46,620 nt of DNA from an uncultured Lachnospiraceae bacterium (GCA_944383835.1 CALWRE010000092.1:1-46620), one strand, 5' to 3'. Positions 1-8,294 are shown, counted from the first letter of the stretch. Notes: generated by a model from the letters alone, not told the origin. Made by a program: numbers and translations.

Positions 1-1429
1 CCAGATCCTGGTATTTCTGCCGCATTTTTTCCATGGCCGCCGCACTGTCCTGGAGCTGGCGGAGCTTCTTGTCCGTCAGTGCGCCTGTATCCCCCATCCT
101 TCCATACAGCCGCAGATCCCGCTGCAAGCCAAAGCAAATGGATGAAATTTCCACATCCCGTATGAGTTTCTCGGAAATTTCCAGTATTTTCTTTTCCTCA
201 TCGCTGTTTTCCTGCGCATACAAGCCATTTACGCAAAACCGGAGAGCCTGTAAAATCCGCCCGCCCGTATGGGCGTCATCCGGGGAAACGGCGGGCAGCT
301 GTCCCAAAAATGTCTCTGCCTTCGCCAGAATCCGGACATTCTCATCACGATTCTTTGGCTGCATCAGTTCCCGCTGTACGGACAGAAGAATATCCTCCTC
401 CCGCTCTTCCCCGGCAGCTGGCTGCCGGCTTTTCTCAGACAAACGGTGCGCCAGGCAGCGCCCTGCAAAACAGCTCTTATCCCGGTAAACCAGGCCGGAA
501 GGAACCGAACCCAAATGGAGAGAAGCAAGGTTTCCTTCCCCTTTCGTTCTCCCCTCTGCTTCTGCTTTCCGGCAGCGGCTTAGAACTTCCTCCCACACCC
601 GTTCGTCCTTCAGGCATTCATATAGTTCCCGAAACTGCAGACCGCAGGACAAGGAGAAGCCGCGAAGAAACGACCCCGCATCCGAAGTTCCGTCTTTTTC
701 CAAAGGCCCCTGCAGCTGTTTTGTCAGATAAACGGCAGCCGCCCTCCTGTCCGCCTCATCCAGGAACCTGTCCTGGTCCAGCATCACATGGAGAAGAATC
801 GATTCTATCCTTTCCCTCGAAAAAGTATTGAGAAAAACACAGGCCTCGCCCTTATTATTCCAAATAGACGGATACAAAGGGCGTACCGCCCCGCCCCGCA
901 CATCGGTGATTCCCGCGTCCCGGAGCATGGAAAATACCGGGCTGTGCAGCAGGTAATCCCGGCTTTTTTCCACAACAGGAGAAACCTTAAGGACAAAGAT
1001 CCCCGTCCTCCCCCTGCAAGAAGCGATATTCTCCAGCACACTGCCCCAGCCGGGCTGCGCAAGCACTTCGCAGAAGTCCTCCAGCGGACAGATAAACGCC
1101 GCAGCCTCGCTTCGCTTCAGCTTCAGCTGCTGAAGCAGAAAATCTCCCTGTTCCGCCATATCGGCATCCGTCTGCTTATCCGCCCCCTTCAAAAAGCTCC
1201 TTATCTTCGCAATTCCCCGCGCAGGCGCGAAATCCCTGCCTTTCACATCTCCATAGGTTTTTATCGTAAAGGTTTTCCCCGCCGCGCCAAGAAAATAAAC
1301 CGTCTGATAGCTCTCGTGCAGCTTCAGCCACAGATACTGGTTCAGTTCAAGCTTCAGCAGATCATCGCCATAATATGTGTCCGTCTCGTCGGCAAAAACC
1401 AGATGGAGCAGCTCTTTGGATGAAAACAA
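1..1429 (-). CDS. Unidentified large protein, C-terminus cut by window edge
   Basis: The minus-strand frame is open for at least 476 codons and has no stop before the window ends, so the C-terminus is missing. I chose a TTG start at 1429 because a purine-rich ribosome site (AGGGGGAG) lies just upstream and no ATG or GTG is available between the preceding gene's stop and this point. The gene begins 34 nt after that stop, so it is the fifth cistron of the operon. I do not recognise the family. The first ~170 residues alternate hydrophobic strands and helices: an acidic ADETDTYYGDD stretch, then a LELNQYLWLKL helix, and a later strand-helix pair around GRTGIFVLK. This resembles the alpha/beta domain that precedes ATPase domains in some bacterial proteins, but no Walker motif is visible in the part seen. 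The rest is mostly helical and charged. Coding status is strong and function is unknown. Confidence 0.75.
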   Translation of the reverse strand, partial: MFSSKELLHLVFADETDTYYGDDLLKLELNQYLWLKLHESYQTVYFLGAAGKTFTIKTYGDVKGRDFAPARGIAKIRSFLKGADKQTDADMAEQGDFLLQQLKLKRSEAAAFICPLEDFCEVLAQPGWGSVLENIASCRGRTGIFVLKVSPVVEKSRDYLLHSPVFSMLRDAGITDVRGGAVRPLYPSIWNNKGEACVFLNTFSRERIESILLHVMLDQDRFLDEADRRAAAVYLTKQLQGPLEKDGTSDAGSFLRGFSLSCGLQFRELYECLKDERVWEEVLSRCRKAEAEGRTKGEGNLASLHLGSVPSGLVYRDKSCFAGRCLAHRLSEKSRQPAAGEEREEDILLSVQRELMQPKNRDENVRILAKAETFLGQLPAVSPDDAHTGGRILQALRFCVNGLYAQENSDEEKKILEISEKLIRDVEISSICFGLQRDLRLYGRMGDTGALTDKKLRQLQDSAAAMEKMRQKYQDL

Positions 1430-1463
1430 TTGCTCTCCCCCTTTCTCCGGCCCTCTGTCCCTT

Positions 1464-1955
1464 TCAGCGGAACAAAGGTTCTTTTTCGGACCGTGTGCTG
1501 CCGGAATCGTTGCGCAAAAGCAGGCTGAGATTCAGTTCTTCATCGATCTCCGCTCCCAGCTGCTGCAGCTCGGCCTCCATTCGGTTGGGCACCTTGACCG
1601 TATGCACCTCCTCCTGTCCGTCAACCTGGACGGATACCTTCACCGCAAGCTCCTTTGCCTCAGGAATTCTGGCAAAGCTTTCCTCCAGCCATACTGCCGC
1701 CTCCCTCAGCTTTTTCCCTGTGCCAATGGCGACGCGTTCTTCCCTGTCCAGGACAATCGTACCTCCGTCGTCCTTCCACCGATACGTGATTACGCCAACG
1801 CTCACCCTCTCCAAAAAGCTGTCCCGATAGCTGTCAATGGCAGGCTTCATCGTCCTCAGCCCTTCCTGCGGATCACCCGGAAAATGAATCTTAGGAAATT
1901 TGCAGACGGGGCACTCGTTTCCATCATGAACCTTCCCGCATACAATACATTTCAT
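1464..1955 (-). CDS. Zinc-ribbon protein of the HerA/Hsp70 operon
   Basis: This protein has 163 residues. The N-terminus carries a CxxC-x8-CxxC zinc ribbon (C3, C6, C15, C18). A middle region, about residues 45-135, looks beta-rich and regular (GVITYRW, REERVAIGTG, LAVKVSVQVDGQ), and the tail is short and charged. The ATG at 1955 directly abuts the TAG of the coiled-coil gene upstream, so the two are very probably translationally linked. I cannot assign a family beyond the zinc ribbon. Within the operon it could be an adaptor that binds nucleic acid or a protein partner of the Hsp70-like or HerA-like ATPase, but that is inference from context only. Confidence 0.8.
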   Translation of the reverse strand: MKCIVCGKVHDGNECPVCKFPKIHFPGDPQEGLRTMKPAIDSYRDSFLERVSVGVITYRWKDDGGTIVLDREERVAIGTGKKLREAAVWLEESFARIPEAKELAVKVSVQVDGQEEVHTVKVPNRMEAELQQLGAEIDEELNLSLLLRNDSGSTRSEKEPLFR

Positions 1956-3566
1956 CTATCTTTCCTCCAGCCTTACGCTCTGAGCGCATTCCATCAGTTC
2001 CAGACGCAAAGACTCTATGGCCTCGGCCAGGTCCTGCATTCCCTCTTTCATCCGGCCGGACAAATCGGCCGTTCCCTGCGCCGGCGTCCTTCCCAGGCTT
2101 CTCTCCATAATCCCCAGGCTCTGCTCCAGACGGCTGCGCACTCTGCAAAGCAGCTGAAGCCTTTCCTGGCAAGCGGCAAGGCCGGCGGCAAAGTCCTCCC
2201 CGGCAACAGGCTCCAGCTCACGCAAAACCGCGGAAAGTTCCCGATCCGTCTTCCAGCCCTGCTCCCTCTGCTTCTCCAGCTCGCTGCGCCGCGCCTGCTT
2301 TTCTTCGATGGCTGCGTTGCCGGCTGCAATCTCCTTCTCCATATCGGCGCACTCTTCCTGCACCTTTTTCAGCGTCTCCATCTGCTCTTCGATCTGACGC
2401 TTATAAATCTCATACTTCTGCATATCGGTCTTGCCTTGGAGATCTTTCAGCTGGCTGTCCAGGCGCTCGACCTGGGCGCTCTTGTTCTTATAATCCGCTG
2501 TCAGCGTATTATAAGTATTATTGTAGTCGGCGCAGGTCTTCTCCGTCGTTTCGATCTGCTTCTCCAGCTGTGCGCAGTCCTCCCGGAGATGCTTGATTTC
2601 TGCCTCCAGCCGTCTCTGCTTCTCCTCCAGTTTTTCCCTGCGCTCCTCTTCATCCGCCTGCTGCCGTTCCCTCTCGGGGATCTGTTCATTCTCCAGCCGG
2701 GCGACCTCGCTCTGCAGGCTTCCCAGGCTCTGTGTAACCTCCCTCAGGCTTTTTTTCAGTTCCTCCTCCCGCCCCTGCAATGCCAGGCTCTGCTGCCGAA
2801 TGGCCTCCAGTTCTTTTTTCTTCTGTTCCAGGCCCCCGCCCTTCTTTTCCAGCTCCAGCCGGATAGCGGCTATCTCCGTCACCATCTCGTCATGCTGTGC
2901 AGCTATCTTTTCCAGCTCGTCTGCCGCCCCTTCCCTTTCCAGGCGGGCACGGCGAAGCTCCTCCAGCACCGGCTCAATCTGCTTCGTGCGATAGGTTTTC
3001 TCTTCTTCCTTCAGCCGGAGCAGCTCGGCTTTCATCTCCTCCAGCTCCCCTGCAGCCTGCCTCTGCTTTTCTATGCTTAAATCCCTCTCCTTTTGCAGGG
3101 CGCAAATCTGCTCTTCGCAGGTGCGTGCGGCAGCGATCTCCCGGCCAGCCTGTTCCTCGATATTCTCCAGCTGTGTCCGCAGATCAGCGGATTTCCGTTT
3201 CTTTTCCGCAAGATCTGCCTGCTTTTCCTTTAGCTGCGACTGAAAGCCGGCGAGCTCCTCCCCTTCCTTCGCAAAGCTCTCCAGCTCCTCCTCCGTCCGT
3301 TTCAATGTCTCCATCGTCTTATCCAGACGGCTGCGGTTCCGGACAAGCTCGTCGCTTTTGTCCTCGTAAATCTGGCGGATCGTCTGGCAGAGCCAAACCA
3401 GTTTCGTGGGCAGCGTCTCGCTTCCGGATGGACAGGCGCTCACATCCTGACCCGTCATGTCCTCAATATCATCGAACAGCGATTCAATCATGCAGACCGC
3501 CATATAGACCGAAGGCTCTTCCCCGGCATTATTGGCAATAGACGCTTTCAGACGGCTGAATTCCAT
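1956..3566 (-). CDS. Long coiled-coil protein of the HerA/Hsp70 operon
   Basis: This protein has 536 residues. A short globular N-terminus (about 1-70, with VYMAVCMIESLFDDIEDM) precedes roughly 400 residues of almost uninterrupted heptad-like Glu/Lys/Gln/Leu sequence, which is characteristic of a coiled coil. The C-terminal ~80 residues are again helical (MERSLGR, MQDLAEAIESLRLELM). There is no Walker A motif, so it is not an SMC or Rad50 ATPase despite the look of the rod, and no signal peptide or membrane segment is visible. The ATG overlaps the stop of the Hsp70-like gene by one base (TAATG), and the stop abuts the zinc-ribbon start. It is probably a structural or scaffolding partner of the operon's ATPases. 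The family is unknown to me. Confidence 0.85.
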   Translation of the reverse strand: MEFSRLKASIANNAGEEPSVYMAVCMIESLFDDIEDMTGQDVSACPSGSETLPTKLVWLCQTIRQIYEDKSDELVRNRSRLDKTMETLKRTEEELESFAKEGEELAGFQSQLKEKQADLAEKKRKSADLRTQLENIEEQAGREIAAARTCEEQICALQKERDLSIEKQRQAAGELEEMKAELLRLKEEEKTYRTKQIEPVLEELRRARLEREGAADELEKIAAQHDEMVTEIAAIRLELEKKGGGLEQKKKELEAIRQQSLALQGREEELKKSLREVTQSLGSLQSEVARLENEQIPERERQQADEEERREKLEEKQRRLEAEIKHLREDCAQLEKQIETTEKTCADYNNTYNTLTADYKNKSAQVERLDSQLKDLQGKTDMQKYEIYKRQIEEQMETLKKVQEECADMEKEIAAGNAAIEEKQARRSELEKQREQGWKTDRELSAVLRELEPVAGEDFAAGLAACQERLQLLCRVRSRLEQSLGIMERSLGRTPAQGTADLSGRMKEGMQDLAEAIESLRLELMECAQSVRLEER

Positions 3567-5314
3567 TATATCGTCACCTCGCTTATCGCAGTCAGATCAA
3601 ACATCTCCGAGTAGCTTTCCAGCGGAATCTCAATCCCTTTATCCGCAGCCTGCAGGCCAAACCTCTGGCTGGGCACGACATGGAAAGAAACCACCTCGTT
3701 CTCATCCATGGAAAAGCCGCAGTTCCAAAATCCCAGCTGAGGCAGCTGTTTCAGCCGCTCCAGCATCACCGGGCGCAGCCGCATAGGGGCGCCGCGGTTT
3801 ACGCTCTCATCAAAGCCGATGACAAAAGAATCAATATTGCCATAGAGCGCTCCCCAGGTCGTGCGGTTGCCAGGCTCATCCGTCTTTTCTTCATCCTCCA
3901 GGATGAAATAAGGGTGCCCGGATTTAATCATCTGATGATATTTGATGGCATAATAGAATTTCTCCGGACGGCCGTCGCTGCTGCGGGTAAATAAGCCGAT
4001 GGAATAGCGGGCGGTCTTTTGCAGCACCACCTTGCCGGCCGCCAGAAGCGCCGCCCCCAGCGAAATGGCCTGCTCCCTTTTTTCCGCCGTGATATTCTTC
4101 GTGCGCAGATCAATGTTGGCATTTGCATCCAGGCGGTAAATCTCCGCCACCTGCTGCTTGACCAGGAAGAAGGAGCCAAAACCGCCCACCAAAGCAATTT
4201 TGAAATCGTCCTGGATTCCCGTCTCCGGCTCGCAGGGATCTTTACCGATGCATTTTTGCACCTTTTCATTGATCTTCCGGATTTCCTCACTCAATACCTG
4301 CTCGATCGTCTCCTGATAGGCCAAAAACAGATGCTGAAAGGTTACCGGCACCTCTTCCTCGTCATATTCCAGGGTGATAAAATCGATGGCTTCCTCCCGG
4401 AAAATCCGGCTGATCTTGCGGTAAGAGCCGTAGGCCCCAAACGTATCTTCTATATCCCGGATCCGTTCGGCGGATTTCAGCTGGCTCTCCAGATCCCGCA
4501 CCGCCGCAATGAAATCCGGGGCTGCGTAATCCGGGCTCTCCCCCTGGCCGACCACCCCCGCATCCTGCAAAGCATGCGTAACCACGCTCTGCATATAAGC
4601 GATGCCGGCGCTGCCAATGGTTCCGCCGCCCGACTGGTCCGGATGATTTTCACCGGCTCCTCCGCCGTCCACATAGCGGATCTCCATAATCCCCTGCTGG
4701 TCGGAGGTCACCTTCGTCAACGTAATATCCAGAGTTCCTCCGCCGTAATCGATCAGAAGCAGATGGCCGTTAAAATTCCTGCCGGTCTGTTTTTCATAAT
4801 TGTAAGCAAAAAAAGCGCTGGCTGCCTCCGGTTCCGTGACTATCTGGACATGTTCTACCGGAATGTCAATATCATTGATCAGAATATCCCGCAGGATCAG
4901 CCGCCCATCCAACGTAGCGACCTTACTGCTCCAGATCTCCGGAACGCAGATAACCAAGTCCTCGAAACCCTTATCATTCTCCCTGCGCAGTACGCCGTCC
5001 AGTACGGACTCCAGGAAAAGCTTGGTGATGCGGCGCGGCGTATACTCTTCGTCGTAGCCCCTGCGTCTTAGCATCTCCTGGTTCGTCTCCGTCAGAAGCA
5101 TCTTAAAAGCCTCGAAAATACGGACTGTTTTTTTCCCTGCCTGGTCCTTAGCCCCCTTGCCGCAGGTGATCTGCCCCTTTTTGGAAACGCTGACCACGGA
5201 AGGGATGCTGGCCGGCTCTCCTTCTGAAAAAGTAATGGCCGTTACATGATTCAAAATCTCGTCATATTTCGACACGGTCGAGTATGTACTCCCAAAATCA
5301 ATTCCAATTTTCAT
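3566..5314 (-). CDS. Hsp70-like (DnaK-fold) ATPase with divergent C-terminus
   Basis: The gene encodes 582 residues from the ATG at 5314, where the actin/Hsp70 phosphate-1 motif begins immediately (MKIGIDFGSTYSTV) and GGGGAGAG lies upstream. The upstream in-frame extension lacks this support. Phosphate-2 is DYGGGTLD (about 189-196), the connecting TEPEAAS segment precedes it, and the adenosine motif is LVGGFGS (about 375-381), so an Hsp70-type nucleotide-binding domain is clear. After about residue 400 I see no recognisable substrate-binding domain. Instead there is an aromatic, acidic ~170-residue region (FYYAIKYHQMIKSGHPYF, later FWNCGFSMDENEVVSFHV). It is therefore not DnaK and not part of a dnaK-dnaJ-grpE locus. 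The start overlaps the HerA-like gene's stop as ATGA, and its own stop overlaps the next ATG. It probably acts as an ATP-driven switch with the neighbouring proteins. Confidence 0.88.
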   Translation of the reverse strand: MKIGIDFGSTYSTVSKYDEILNHVTAITFSEGEPASIPSVVSVSKKGQITCGKGAKDQAGKKTVRIFEAFKMLLTETNQEMLRRRGYDEEYTPRRITKLFLESVLDGVLRRENDKGFEDLVICVPEIWSSKVATLDGRLILRDILINDIDIPVEHVQIVTEPEAASAFFAYNYEKQTGRNFNGHLLLIDYGGGTLDITLTKVTSDQQGIMEIRYVDGGGAGENHPDQSGGGTIGSAGIAYMQSVVTHALQDAGVVGQGESPDYAAPDFIAAVRDLESQLKSAERIRDIEDTFGAYGSYRKISRIFREEAIDFITLEYDEEEVPVTFQHLFLAYQETIEQVLSEEIRKINEKVQKCIGKDPCEPETGIQDDFKIALVGGFGSFFLVKQQVAEIYRLDANANIDLRTKNITAEKREQAISLGAALLAAGKVVLQKTARYSIGLFTRSSDGRPEKFYYAIKYHQMIKSGHPYFILEDEEKTDEPGNRTTWGALYGNIDSFVIGFDESVNRGAPMRLRPVMLERLKQLPQLGFWNCGFSMDENEVVSFHVVPSQRFGLQAADKGIEIPLESYSEMFDLTAISEVTI

Positions 5315-6870
5315 TTTGCTCTCCCCTCCCCTTTTGTATCCTGCTCTTCCAAGCTGCTTTCTTCCCTGAGAAGCTGCCAAAACGCTCTGTCGCGGATCCT
5401 CTCCGGCTCCTCCTGGGACAGCCGCACTACGCTCTCATGCTTGCCGAGTCTTCGGATCGCCGCGCACAGCCCTGCTCCCTTCGCACTTTTGGGCGGCAGC
5501 TTGAATACATATTCCGCCTCCCGCTGTTTTAAATCGCTTACATTATGAACAACCCAAGTCAGCACATAGCGGGAATAGTCCTCGTCATCACCGGCAAAAT
5601 GGGAAAGGCTCTGGGTGGAGAGCATCACGCCCACGCCAAATTCCCTCCCCTCCTTCATAATCTTGCGCAGAGAAGGGAACCCCTGATCCATGATGCTGTC
5701 CGCTTCATCCACTAAGATCAGACTGCGCAGCTGCCGGTACCGCCCATCCGTGCGGCTGGAACCGCTGGCATGCATCCAGGAATAAATCTGATCCAAAGTA
5801 ATGGCCGCAATCAGATTTTGTATATCGGAATCGAAGCCGGACAGGTCTATTACCGTAATGCCGTTCAAGACAGCAGAAAGGGGGCTGGCCGCAGAAGGCC
5901 TGTCTTCAAATAGACGGAACTGCCAGAGTTTTCCCATGGCTGCAGCGAGAGAATCTGCCATCTTACCGGAGGTTTCCTTTTCATAGATCCGGTATACCTG
6001 GTCAAAGGTAGGTGCCAGCCGCTTCCATGTCTCCGGCTCATCCGGGCGTATTCCCTGCGCGGCATAGGCCTTCAAAATACAGTCAAAAAGGAACTGCTGC
6101 TGCTTGGGACCCAGACGAAAGATCCGGGAAATCGTATCCTTAAAGCCATTGGCCGTATGTACGGGAAGAAGAGGGCGAAACGCCTCCGTACGGTAGAGGG
6201 CAAGAGGATTGTAAGGCAGACGGTATGGTTTAAGCACCCGCGCATGCACTGCCTGCACAAAATCCGCCTTGGTCTCGTTGTAATCGCCCTTATAATCAAA
6301 AATCAGGACGCCCAGCCTGCTGCCATTATAATTGTCCGGCTGCTGCCTGTAGAGCTGGGTCACCACCGCCTTGGTAAACTGCGTCTTACCGGTGCCCATG
6401 GTTCCAATGATGCCCATATTGGTATGGAACACCTGGCTGGTATCATTGGGACGCCAGACAAGAGGCTCTCCGTCCTCCATTCTGTGCCCCAGCAGAATTT
6501 CCATCGAACGAGGCGGCTGGACAGGGGCTGCAGCCATTTCCTGCCTCTCCGGATCCACAGATAGATCCACAGATAAAGCCAGGGCGATGCAATGCTCGCA
6601 GGGCACAGCCGACTTTTCTGCCGGCCTGCGGCAGTCGCAGCTGAATTCCAAAAGCTTCTCCTCTTTCTCATCCAGAATAAGCGCCGGATGATTGACAAAA
6701 TTAAAGCCATCCACAGTCTTGGCACAAATGCGCACCTTGCCGTCAGCGAGCTTCTCCCTGGTTATCTGGGAAAGCTTGTTATTCTTCCAAAACCTTTCCC
6801 CCGCCAGGAATGCCGCCCTATCGCAGTATCCGTCCAACCATTTTCTAAGATCCATATCCTGCATATCCAT
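5311..6870 (-). CDS. SWIM zinc-finger fused to HerA/FtsK-type P-loop ATPase
   Basis: This 519-residue protein is the first gene of the five-gene operon. Residues 78-93 form a SWIM-type zinc finger, CxC-x10-CxH (C78, C80, C91, H93). A HerA/FtsK/VirB4-like ATPase follows: Walker A GTMGTGKT (156-163), a conserved LIFDYKGDY strand (~189-197), Walker B LILVDEA (384-390) and GVMLSTQS (~414-421), typical of DNA-pumping or translocating motor ATPases. The C-terminus is charged. SWIM domains usually bind DNA or protein, and HerA-type ATPases act as hexameric motors; the combination suggests a nucleic-acid motor. The ribosome site at 6870 is weak, and internal ATGs at 6864 and 6855 are alternatives. 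A possible promoter lies about 30 nt upstream. No membrane segments are visible, unlike a true FtsK. Confidence 0.88.
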   Translation of the reverse strand: MDMQDMDLRKWLDGYCDRAAFLAGERFWKNNKLSQITREKLADGKVRICAKTVDGFNFVNHPALILDEKEEKLLEFSCDCRRPAEKSAVPCEHCIALALSVDLSVDPERQEMAAAPVQPPRSMEILLGHRMEDGEPLVWRPNDTSQVFHTNMGIIGTMGTGKTQFTKAVVTQLYRQQPDNYNGSRLGVLIFDYKGDYNETKADFVQAVHARVLKPYRLPYNPLALYRTEAFRPLLPVHTANGFKDTISRIFRLGPKQQQFLFDCILKAYAAQGIRPDEPETWKRLAPTFDQVYRIYEKETSGKMADSLAAAMGKLWQFRLFEDRPSAASPLSAVLNGITVIDLSGFDSDIQNLIAAITLDQIYSWMHASGSSRTDGRYRQLRSLILVDEADSIMDQGFPSLRKIMKEGREFGVGVMLSTQSLSHFAGDDEDYSRYVLTWVVHNVSDLKQREAEYVFKLPPKSAKGAGLCAAIRRLGKHESVVRLSQEEPERIRDRAFWQLLREESSLEEQDTKGEGRAK

Positions 6871-6899
6871 TCCGGGCTCTTGCCCTATGTGCTATGTTG

Positions 6900-6928
6900 T
6901 AAATATTCTACCTAATTTTGTTAGGAAA
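6900..6928 (-). promoter_or_regulatory. Candidate promoter of the HerA/Hsp70 operon
   Basis: On the minus strand TTGCGT is followed after 17 nt by TAGAAT, which matches the sigma-A -10 box at five of six positions. The -35 is poor. It sits between the spoIVB stop and the first gene of the operon, the only intergenic space available for a dedicated promoter. Coordinates are approximate to a few bases. Confidence 0.4.
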
Positions 6929-6967
6929 CGCAAGACAGGATTGGCCATTATTTTGACAACATCTTCC

Positions 6968-8260
6968 TTATTTGCTTTCCGCCGCCTCGTCCAGCATATT
7001 TTCCAGAAAAATCCCATATCCCTTGGTACTGTCCTGCACAAATACATGGGTCACCGCCCCCACCATTTTCCCGTCCTGGATGATCGGGCTGCCGCTCATT
7101 CCCTGGACAATCCCTCCGGTCAGTTCTAAAAGTTCCGGATCGGTAACCTGGATAACGATCCCCTTATTGTTCCGGCTGCTTAAATCCACGCGGGTGATCC
7201 GTATCTCATAGTCCTTCACCGTCCCGTCCACCGTGCAGCGGATGTAGGCAGGCCCCACCGACACGTCCTGCCGGTACCCCACCGGCATGCATTCCAGCTG
7301 CGCGAAATCGGCCAGCGCGCTGTCGGAAAGCTGGCCATAGATTCCGCAGTCGGTGTTTTTTTCAATCTCGCCCAGGCGATTGGCCTGGCTGTAATTGATC
7401 ACCCCCGCCAGAGAGCCCGGCGTTCCCATGCTGCCCTTCACGATGGAGCGGATCGTCGCCTCATAGAGGGAACCGCCGCCGTCCTCGATGAGCTGGCCGG
7501 TGTCCGTATCGCTGATCCCAGGGCCCAGGGCGCCAAAGCCCCCGTTCATGTCCACATAGGAGAGGGTGCCGATTCCCTGGGTATCGTCCCGGACCCAGAT
7601 TCCCGCCTTATACTCGTCCTCTCCGGTCTGCACCACCGGCAGGCGAACCTCCACTTCCTCGCCGCTTCGGCGAATCCGCAGGACGATATCTTCCCCTTCC
7701 GCCTGGCAGATTGCCTCCACCAGCTCCTCCTTGGTGGAAACGGCCTCTCCGTCCGCCGCGAGGATATAATCCCCGGAATGGACGATGCCTGCGGCCGGTT
7801 CCGAGGTTACGCCGTCCAGGCCGGTGACCGGGCCGGTGCCGACAATCAGGATTCCGTCGGTTTCCAGATAGATCCCGATGGGGCAGCCGCAGGGGATCAC
7901 CATCTCATTGTCTACCACCTCCACCTCGATATTCTGGAAATGAAACAGGCCGAACAGGTTAAGTTCCAGCTCATAAGTGCCTGTCTCTTCCGAATACAGA
8001 GAAAATCCTTCGTCCAGAAGCACATGAATCTGATCCGAAGGAATATTGGAAGTATCGGTGAGCGTCACTTCCTGATCCTGTACTGTGAGCGTAGCCGTAA
8101 AGGGCAGCTGCAGGCAGATTTCACTCTCTTCCCCGCAGACCACGCGAAGTTTTTCCGGAATCATCCGTTTAAAATAATAAATTGAGAAGAATCCGGCAAA
8201 AATAAGGCTGACGATCAGAACCCGGATCAGGAATCTTCTCAGTATCTTTTTTTCAGTCAT
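6968..8260 (-). CDS. spoIVB: SpoIVB-like S55 peptidase with catalytic His replaced by Pro
   Basis: SpoIVB is a forespore-made serine peptidase that cuts SpoIVFA and so triggers pro-sigma-K processing in the mother cell. The 430 residues start at 8260 (GGAGG six bases upstream). They carry an N-terminal membrane anchor (LIRVLIVSLIFAGFFSIYYF), a PDZ domain (around GIVHSGDYILAADGEAV) and an S55 domain. The nucleophile Ser389 lies in GMSGSP and the acid Asp374 in VTDPELL, fifteen residues earlier as in Bacillus subtilis (D363, S378). The position 142 residues before the serine, histidine (H236) in B. subtilis, is Pro247 here (FGALGPGISD, codon CCT at 7520-7522). The frame is otherwise intact. It lies directly downstream of recN as usual, but spo0A does not follow. 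Whether the enzyme is active cannot be told from the sequence. Confidence 0.93.
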   Translation of the reverse strand: MTEKKILRRFLIRVLIVSLIFAGFFSIYYFKRMIPEKLRVVCGEESEICLQLPFTATLTVQDQEVTLTDTSNIPSDQIHVLLDEGFSLYSEETGTYELELNLFGLFHFQNIEVEVVDNEMVIPCGCPIGIYLETDGILIVGTGPVTGLDGVTSEPAAGIVHSGDYILAADGEAVSTKEELVEAICQAEGEDIVLRIRRSGEEVEVRLPVVQTGEDEYKAGIWVRDDTQGIGTLSYVDMNGGFGALGPGISDTDTGQLIEDGGGSLYEATIRSIVKGSMGTPGSLAGVINYSQANRLGEIEKNTDCGIYGQLSDSALADFAQLECMPVGYRQDVSVGPAYIRCTVDGTVKDYEIRITRVDLSSRNNKGIVIQVTDPELLELTGGIVQGMSGSPIIQDGKMVGAVTHVFVQDSTKGYGIFLENMLDEAAESK

Positions 8261-8294
8261 AAAAAACCTCCGCACCTACAGTGATTTTCCCTGT

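Noticed and set aside
1377-3080. 567-residue plus-strand open frame
   Set aside because: It is antisense to the coiled-coil and zinc-ribbon genes, which have proper ribosome sites and junctions. Its Leu/Gln-rich translation is the mirror of Glu/Lys/Leu codons.
4019-5071. 350-residue plus-strand open frame
   Set aside because: Antisense to the Hsp70-like gene with its diagnostic ATPase motifs; no ribosome site.
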